From positions 496,001 through 560,000 of the forward strand of contig JAUEDM010000004.1 of the NCBI GenBank assembly GCA_033439685.1: 64,000 bases of DNA. Direction: 5' to 3'. Position numbers and translations under genes: made by a program. The stretch is from Apodospora peruviana (Eukaryota > Ascomycota > Sordariomycetes > Sordariales > Lasiosphaeriaceae). Of the stretch, positions 56,788-64,000 are shown piece by piece. The notes below the pieces were generated by a model. It did not search any database, had not been told where the DNA came from, and was given only the letters and a program-made list of their open reading frames with translations. The first letter of the stretch is position 1, and each line of letters opens with the position of its first letter.

Positions 56788-57994
56788 ATGGATACGACAC
56801 CAGTCACAGGCTTGGACGACCTTGACAGCCATCTTGACAACCTCCTCCAGGATTCAAGCACACCCCTGAATGCAAAGCTGTTTGACCATGTAGAACTACA
56901 GCTAACAGGCACGGTCTCCCAGTATCAAGATGGGGCAGGGGATAACATATGCAATATCTCAGCTAATACATTTCTTCTCAAGCACAGAAGCCAACATCCC
57001 GCCTCTCATCGGCCGATTCCTGCCCAAGCTCACCACCATCCTCAAGCAGTACAAAGAAGACCCGGCCGTCATCGCCAGCCTCACCATCAAACTCCTCGGG
57101 CCGGTATCTTTTACCCAAGTCCTATCTCTGGCGTCCGAAGAGTCCCTCATCCAAGCCCTTGACTCGCCCGCGCCGGCAGCGAACCTACTCGCGATGGCAG
57201 TTCTCCACAAAGCCGCCGCCAGCCCCGGCGACGCAGCCATCCTCTCCCTCATGACCTCCCTGGTAGCAGCCTTCATCCGCCGCTGGCTCGCAGCACCGCA
57301 AGTAGAGGTTGGCCAAAAAGGCGGCAAAGTCCTCGGCGACCTGCTCGACATAGACTGCGAGCTTCCCCCGCCTCCTCCCAGCGATGGCGGCGTGACCGCA
57401 CAAACGGCCATTGTGCTCCGCAAGAGCACCGGACAGGGCAAGATGTGGCGTCGCATATTCGGCGACAAGGGCATGTACCTCTTCCTGCTCGACCTGCTCG
57501 CCGGCCGGCACGCAGACACCAGCGGCGATCCGCACCAGCTTTCCCTCGCCCAGGGTCGTATCCTGCGGATCCTGCCCCGTCTCGCGGCGCTCAACTTCCA
57601 AGTAATCAGCCAGTCGCCCTTCACGGCGTCAGCTCCAGTCCAGACAAACGGCCACAGCCGCGACGAGGAAGGCAGTAGTAGTGGCTCGCGACCGGGCGAA
57701 GGCCTGCTGCAGTTTGCCGCGCTGCACATGGTGGATAAGTCCGACAGGCTCATGCACTTGAGCCTGGTCGACTTCTTCGAGACCTTTGTCAGCCTGATGC
57801 GTGTGACCGAGTACTCGGCCTACAAGATGGAGACCATTCGGACGCTCCTGCGCCAGGCCACGGCCAGTGACGACCTCATCAAACAGTCCCTCGTGAGCCT
57901 GCCGGAACGGACGGTCCCGGAGGAGGCGGATAGCTTGCGCCGGTGGCTGCAGGAGGTGATGCCCGGAGTGACGATCCGTGTCGCTTTGCGGTGA
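56788..57994 (+). CDS. Hsm3/PSMD5-like proteasome base assembly chaperone
   Basis: Two exons, best drawn as 56788-56921 and 56983-57994, give about 381 residues. The protein is an all-helical, repeat-like sequence: LDSHLDNLLQDSSTPLNAKL at the start, then IPPLIGRFLPKLTTILKQY, SFTQVLSLASEESLIQAL and a C-terminal LIKQSLVSLPER block. This matches fungal proteins annotated as DNA mismatch repair protein Hsm3. Hsm3 and its animal counterpart PSMD5 (S5b) bind Rpt1 and help assemble the 19S base, while the mismatch-repair label comes from yeast mutants. The intron boundary is uncertain. The donor GTATCA at 56922 with acceptor at 56982 keeps phase and has a CTAAT branch point; a 49-nt alternative (GTCTCC at 56914 to an acceptor at 56962) is also in phase. 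Confidence 0.82.
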
Positions 57995-58841
57995 AGGTCG
58001 TCTAAGAGGAGTAATGTCCCTGGAGTGTTCCGTCTCGACGTTGTAGGGTCGTCGTCTTACGCGTGTATTATGTGTGAGTTACCAGGGTAGGTATGATAAG
58101 GTAACGGCGTCTATATCGCCATGACGTTGATCCGAACTGGAGATAGAGGAGATGAGATAGTCTTATGTTCTGGCCGGACGGGAGCCGCAATAACTTAATA
58201 ACCAGTTTATTCTTTGGTGCCGGGGCTGGGATTAAAGGCGCATCGTGATACGAGTCACTTGGTATGCTCCGTTTGCTCTGTTTTTTTAGACGTTGCTAAT
58301 GCGTTTGCTAACTTGCTTTCTTTAGCTATGTTTCGATTTATCGCTCGGACTCGGGTTAGCTATCAAGCTAGATCTTACTCATCATCCGCTCGCCCAGATC
58401 GTATTGTATCCCAGATGTTCTTGCAAACCGTCATCGATTATGCCCAGTATTCGATATTTGGTAATCATGTGTTTCGTAGAAGGATCGGGTTAAAACATAC
58501 GCAACACGCAACTTTCCGATTCAAACGCTACTCCAGATCTTCTCATATTCCGTACACCACGCACCCGACTCTTACAAGACCAGTTCGTCTAACCACAAGA
58601 GATCAGAGACAGGTGATTCAAGGGCCGAGAAACAAGAGACTAAACAATAGAAATGTATATACATAAAATGTAGACTCTAAAGGTTCATCAACCCCTCATA
58701 ATCTAAGAAAACAAACAATCACATAACGCGTACTCCCACCATCCTGCTCCAAAACCCATGATTATAGCTCGATGTTGGTTTTTTCCCCCCACACTACCCT
58801 AGCCTGTCATCCGTACCCTACATCCCATCTCCCTCACACCC
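57995..58841. other. convergent intergenic region with a small doubtful ORF
   Basis: This lies between the HSM3-like stop and the SEC7 stop. Apart from the small frame listed next, it is AT-rich 3'-flanking sequence. Confidence 0.5.
58328..58666 (+). CDS. possible small basic protein with mitochondrial-type N-terminus
   Basis: A 112-residue ATG-initiated frame begins directly after a string that looks like an intron end (GCTAAC branch site, then CTTTCTTTAG at 58316-58325). The N-terminus MFRFIARTRVSYQARSYSSS is Arg/Ser-rich and acid-free, as in a mitochondrial presequence. The rest is basic and unrecognised. It could equally be a chance frame in AT-rich 3' flanks. Confidence 0.3.
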   Translation: MFRFIARTRVSYQARSYSSSARPDRIVSQMFLQTVIDYAQYSIFGNHVFRRRIGLKHTQHATFRFKRYSRSSHIPYTTHPTLTRPVRLTTRDQRQVIQGPRNKRLNNRNVYT

Positions 58842-61800
58842 CTATGACCTGCCCATAACCCGACTCGAAGGGTCATCGCTCAGACCGTCCCCGTGAGGCT
58901 CCACCGACGTGGCCGACAGGGCGCTATATCTCCGCTCAAGATGATCAACACCGCCCCTCTTTCCATTCGTCATGGTCATCATGCCCTCAATTCCCAGCCC
59001 AACATCGCCCACGCGCCTCAGCACAAGCAACAGCGCAGTCCGCAGCTCGCCGCCCAGTTCTTTACCCAGCAACTCAACAATGAGCGGGTAAAAGTTCTTG
59101 ATGTGACTCGCAAACGCCTCCTTGGGAAACGCCGCGTAACCCTCCAGGACATCAACCACGACAGGCCGCCACGCGACAATATTGCGGTGCTGGCTCTCCT
59201 GCTCAAGCGAAATATACCCGCGAATGATGTCCTGGCACAGTGGGACCAGGGCGCTCTCGACATCAGCCTTACTGCCCTGGCGCTCCGGCGCGGTGTCGCC
59301 AAACATGCGAAAGAGGATGGCCACGTAGGTGGCGGCGCTGCCAGACTCCTGCTTCAGCAGGTTAGGCGGTTGTTTCATGAAGCCCTCGCGCCACAGGCGC
59401 ATGCGGAGATCCTTGTCTGCGTTGAAGCGCTTAGCAAAAAGGAAAGACTTCTTGAGCAGCGCCATCAGCCGAAGCAGCTCTGACGAGGGGATCTGCGCGT
59501 AGACGGCATCGTTGCTGAACAGTTCGTTGACTGTCTCGATCATGAGAAGCTGCAGCACACAACGGCTGATGATGCGGTTGAAGAAGCGCCGCCGCGCCGC
59601 CGTCACCACAATAGGCTGCTGTTGCAGGGGGTTGTTGGGCTTGAACTCCTCTAGCCTCGGGGTCGCTGGGCCTTGAGCAAGGGCTGCTGCGGATGCGACG
59701 CTTGTTGCAGGAGTCGGCGTACGTAGGCTGTCATCGTCTCCAGCATTCGGTTGAGTAGCGGACGGCTCGAGCTCGGAGGAATACCCATTGTTATCTCCGT
59801 TGATCTTTAAGGACTTCTCGTCAACAGGTGTTGTTTCGCCTGTTGGACTCAGAGGGCTTGCGAACTCCAACCCGTTTGGAGGAGGTGATAACGAAGCAGT
59901 TGAGTTGATCGTCGTTGCAGAGAAGAGCTGATATGCTGTGGTTCTCTCAAAGAGCTCACAGAACGCCCCTACAATCTTTGACCAGTGCTCCGCGGTGAAC
60001 TTCGACACATTCTGCAGAATGAGCTGCTGGAGACAGTTGCTTCCTATCCGGGCAATTGTGTCGTTCTCTTGGCAAATGCAAAGCGCAAGAAGTTCGAGGA
60101 ACCGATCGAGCATGTACTCGAGGGCGTCAAAATAATGAGTGAAGAGCGTGATCATGTTGCGGAGCGCTTGAATCATCGTCGTGGACAGCCATACCGAGAG
60201 CTCCTCATGATTGAGGACGTTGGACATTTCTGGCTTTGAACGTAGGACCATAAAGATGGGATAAAGCTGTTGTCTCCATAGAATATCCCAAAAATCCGAA
60301 GGGAAATCGCCACCGTATCGTAAGAGGGCCTCAAAGAAATAATTCAGTGCATTCGACCGCACTTCCAGATCCTCGCCAGTCATCAAGACGTCGTGGAAAG
60401 CAAAGAGCACTGGAAACCAGAAACCCTCTTCCACCGACGTGTGGTTCTGCTGACCAGGAGACTTGACGCTCACATCGACAGCGCTGGGATTCAGGTTGAA
60501 TCTTTGCGATAGGGGGCATTCAGGGGTCTTGAGCATCTTCGGAATGATTGACTTGAGAGTCTCCATGGCCTGTAAACTCTTCTTCTGGAAGTTCATATTC
60601 TTGGAGAACTCAGTCAAGCAGACGATCAGATCTGTGAAAGCTCCCTGAGAGATGACAACACCGAATCTCGTCCTGTAGACTTGGGTGACGTTCTCAAAGG
60701 CGAGGGTGACAATGCTCTCGTACGGCTCCCTTGCTGCGACAGTAAAGACTCCAAACATTGTCCTCCAGCCGGACCTAATGTTCTCTCCTCTGGCTTGGAT
60801 CATATTTGTCAGGCACCGGAGAATCATGTCCTTGACTGTGATGTTGGTCGAATTGGACATAACATGCTCGAAGGGCTTGAGGAAGTCTTTCTGAAACTTG
60901 AACCCTGGCAGCTCCTCAATCTCCATAAATCTCATAGAAAGCTGGCGAAGGGAGTCCAGGGCGAAGAAGACAATCGCGGCGTTGCCATGGCACCCAACCC
61001 GGTTGAAATGCTCGCCAAGAACATCCCAGATATTGGTCCATTCGAACCGAACACGCGTCATGTTGTAATAACTGATTTCGACAATCTTCTGCAAGCTGTA
61101 TGTGCGGGGAGAGTCGTTCGAACCGGAGACCTTGATTTCGTCCCAGCTGACTTCTGTCAGAGCTCGCGCAAAGTGAACTATTGCTTCACCCGAAAGGTTC
61201 GCTGTGTTCGTAAAGATCCTATCGACACCCTTGATAACGTCGTCTGATCTGCTTTCGAGAGCAATCTCCATCGAGACACCTTGAGGACCTGTGTTGGACC
61301 GTGGTCGATGTCTCCGAGAGGAGGCGGAGGCTTTGCGGGAGTCACTAGTGTCAGTGCGGGAGGGAGGGACAAAGCGAGCTTTGGAAACATCAGGAACAGC
61401 ACTCTCGTCCACGCCACCAGAGATGAGCTGCAACCGGTCGAGTTGACTGATGCACAGGAGCACATCTTTCCACGACTGTTTCAGAAGATTCCCTTCCGTT
61501 TGGCCGAGCTCCAGGATTACCTTCAGAGCCTCAACGTTCTTGGCCTGCATCTCCTGTGGGTTGTTGAGGTTGGCTGTATTCTTTAGCGCAGAAATAAATG
61601 CCTCGCGTGGGGTGGCAAGGTCGAAAAGGCAGGCAATCTTCGTGGCAAGTTTCATGCCTTCTAAACACAGCTTGTTGACTTCGAGATTGTGTGCCTTTTG
61701 CATCTGGCTCGAAAGGGCCGAGAAGAAGGACATCCATGTCACATCAAACATTGGACCAACGTGCTTGAAGGATGTAGCAGGAATAAACTTGGAGCCGGCC

Positions 61801-64000
61801 TTCTCAGCATTCTTCCGTTGGCTCCGGTAAAGGTCCTTGAACAGCTGTTCCGATCGGAGCGAGATTTCCTCCGATTGCTGGACATACGCTTCCCTCTGCA
61901 AGTCACGACCAACGTTGGAGAAGGCTTGCCCAAGCCCGGCAGCCAGACCGGTCGACTGAGCAACAGGAAGGGTTCCGGCGGCTGCAGCTGCTTCCCGTTC
62001 ACTTTTGAGAACGATCTCATTATTGGCAATGTCATCATAGATGCCAAGGAGATACTCGTCGGGAAGATCAGCGTTGTCGTTGATACCACGATTGTTCTTG
62101 ATGAAATCAGTCTTGGACATATGCCTCGCAATTTTGCTGCTGTGAAGGTCGGTGTTGAGTAAAATGACAGAATAGGCTAACACGTAAGGAGTGTCGGCGT
62201 TGGCAAACGCATTTGGATTTCCCATGACATATCGATTGGCAAATTTTAGCATGAATCGATCGATCTTCTGCGCTTCGCCCGGCAGGCGGAAAGATTGGAG
62301 GAACTCTCGTAGAGCGTCCACAAAGCGTTTCTTGGTGAAATCCATCGTATCCACGAATGCGTGCATGATGTCGATATATTTCTGATCGCCTTCGCCAAGA
62401 AACTCGCCAATCTGGGCCTTGTCCAACCTCTCCTCGCTCAACAGGAACCGGGCAATATCTTCGGGCTTTTCGCTTGGAATAAAGCCCTCTTTAAGAAGAA
62501 GCTTGATACCGTTTTTGGGTTTGAAGTTGAAGACTCTGATGGCGTTGGTCAAAGCTGTCTTCCTGGCCTTTTCCTTTTCCAGCTGGTAAGGATCGTCTTC
62601 AACAGTTGGCGTCGATGGAAGGATCGGTGTGTCCATCCGAGAAACATTTTCACTAGCTGAAGGATCGATTGAGTCCCTTACTTCGTCACTGGAACCTCTC
62701 CTTTCTACCTCCCCACCAACCCCATTCGCCTCCGGTCGGCCGGGCTGAGACCAGTTGACAAGTGATCTCAGCGTCTCAACCAAGGAATCAAGAGCCATCC
62801 GCTTGATAGCGTATTCTTTTGGAATATCGGTGTCGGTCTCGTGGTGCATGTTGATGAGGGCAACCGAGAGCGGCGGCGGTAGGACATTTTTGATCTGCCA
62901 GTCGCTGCCACCACCGGATTTCGAGTGATTGTCTTCGAACTGTTGCTCTTGGGCCGCAGTTATGGAGACCGAGGCAGTTGCGAACTTGGACAAGTCTTCT
63001 ACGATGGTTTGGAAGATGTTGTCGACATTTCTGTCGCAATCATAGTTGAGATACGTCTCCACCAGAGCTCGCGGGTCTTCACACAATCGCTTGAGAATAC
63101 CCACGAAAGTGAGTTTTTGTGACAAGGGAGCGTTTCTCCGAGCAAGAAGAGCAAGATAGATCTCGTTCAAAAAGACCTCAATCTCTTTCTGTAGGGAATA
63201 TTTAGTCCACGTGCATATACCAAGAGCTGACGGCACCAACCTTGAATGAAGCCCGCATATACTTGAGCATTAACCAAAAGATCTCGCAACATATGTCGAA
63301 TACTCTGTCCACAGAGCTCGCTCCGTTTCTCGTGATACTCAGACAGAGGTAGTACTTGATTGCCTGAAGAAAGTTAGTGGGCTCATTGCTTTTGCTGTTG
63401 GTAATGGTACATAGGGGTGAAGTGAAAACGGTAATGTTGTTGTTAAGGAGAGTGTATATGAGGTGGAGAGAAATGAGTTTCGAGCGCATCGGTTGGCCGC
63501 GTAGGTCATAGAGTTGATCTGGCGGTAGCACTTTTGTGGAAAGGTTGCAAAATGACCTGAAGACAAGGTAGGCATCGCGGATATAGACCTCGTCCTCGGC
63601 ATCCAGCGATTCCGACGTCTCCTCTTGCGAACTTTCGGGGAGACTCTGCTCCGACACAGACCTCGCCGTCCTCCTTGGGGGCTTGAGCTGTGTCACCATA
63701 GTCGGACCATCACCCATGTTCGAGTCGTCAAAGCTCTTGCGGTGTTCCAAGTCCTTGAGTGTGAGCTTGGGCCCTCCGCCGTTTGTCGTTTCCGGGCCGT
63801 TGATTTCCGATCCAGCTTCATTCCCCTCTTCGATGTCGCCGTTGCCGACTTGAGAAGCTTGATCATCTGGAGCGTCAACATTCAAGCTACTTTGGCTCTG
63901 CTTCAGCGTCCCGAGATTGGCCCGTGTCTCTTTCATGTGCAGCCGAGTCTTGACTCTCTCAAACACGGTCCCAACCATCTGCGTGAGTGTGCCTTGAGCC
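58842..64000 (-). CDS. SEC7: SEC7, large Golgi ARF guanine nucleotide exchange factor (5' part beyond right edge)
   Basis: Visible exons are 64000-63241 (incomplete) and 63188-58842, joined in phase as RASFK-KEIEVFLNEIY; about 1,700 residues are present. Order of domains: the end of the DCB region (AQGTLTQMVGTVFERV), the HUS domain with its NYDCD box (about 63035-63050), then the Sec7 catalytic domain (about 62600-62000). In that domain the Glu finger lies in FRLPGEAQKIDR (codon 62274-62276) and the helix reads YVLAYSVILLNTDLHS. The HDS repeats follow to the C-terminus, with a disordered insert near 59700-59900. Sec7 activates Arf1 at the trans-Golgi to drive vesicle budding and is the classic brefeldin A target. 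The stop codon is at 58842-58844. Confidence 0.96.

Noticed and set aside
59018..59483. Plus-strand and alternate minus-strand frames inside SEC7
   Set aside because: Shadows of a conserved 1,449-codon exon.

Overview
The window is nuclear DNA of a filamentous ascomycete, most likely a Sordariomycete and perhaps Sordariales or Chaetomiaceae. The evidence is short GT-AG introns (about 50-90 nt) with CTAA(C/T)-type branch points, GC-rich single-copy genes in monocistronic arrangement, a Zn2Cys6 regulator, fungal transporter families, and AT-rich repeat-bearing intergenic tracts that look mutated. There are no operons, rRNA genes, intact tRNA genes or CRISPR arrays. I rebuilt exon structures by hand from splice sites and reading phase. 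Coordinates given for a gene are the outer coding limits; exons are listed in the evidence.

Layout, left to right: the 5' part of a TauD-type dioxygenase (1-495, minus); an 11-exon allantoate-permease-type MFS transporter (2344-4838, plus); ribose-5-phosphate isomerase (6871-7728, plus); a long gene-free stretch (7.7-13.6 kb); a Zn2Cys6 transcription factor (13625-16450, plus); a Jen1-type monocarboxylate transporter (18488-20466, plus); a decayed FAD-linked oxidase (21291-22291, minus) with a copy of the 3' end of the next gene beside it; the vacuolar TRP channel YVC1 (22947-25096, minus); a large AAA+ ATPase (26285-29578, minus); a METTL16-type RNA m6A methyltransferase (33426-35059, plus); an XAP5/FAM50 homologue (35574-36906, plus); a small membrane protein (37111-37560, minus); a D-amino-acid-oxidase-like flavoprotein (39203-40486, minus); a 637-residue orphan nuclear-type protein with two 21-bp minisatellites (46051-47964, plus); an AT-rich tract with a tRNA-like repeat family (48.2-51.2 kb); FIP1 (minus) and NUP49 (plus) as a divergent pair; RPC31 (minus) and an HSM3/PSMD5-like gene (plus) as a second divergent pair; and SEC7 (minus), running off the right edge.

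The right third is a housekeeping cluster for gene expression and trafficking: poly(A) processing, nuclear pore, Pol III, proteasome assembly and Golgi ARF-GEF. The left two thirds are more accessory: nutrient transporters, a regulator, oxidases, pseudogenes and repeats. No obvious metabolic gene cluster is present, though the Zn2Cys6 regulator and the carboxylate transporter are adjacent.

The observations I consider least explained by known features are a family of 15-bp imperfect palindromes clustered at two sites 20 kb apart, the tRNA-like repeat family with an inverted pair, the partial YVC1 duplication next to a collapsed oxidase gene, and the repeat-rich orphan gene.
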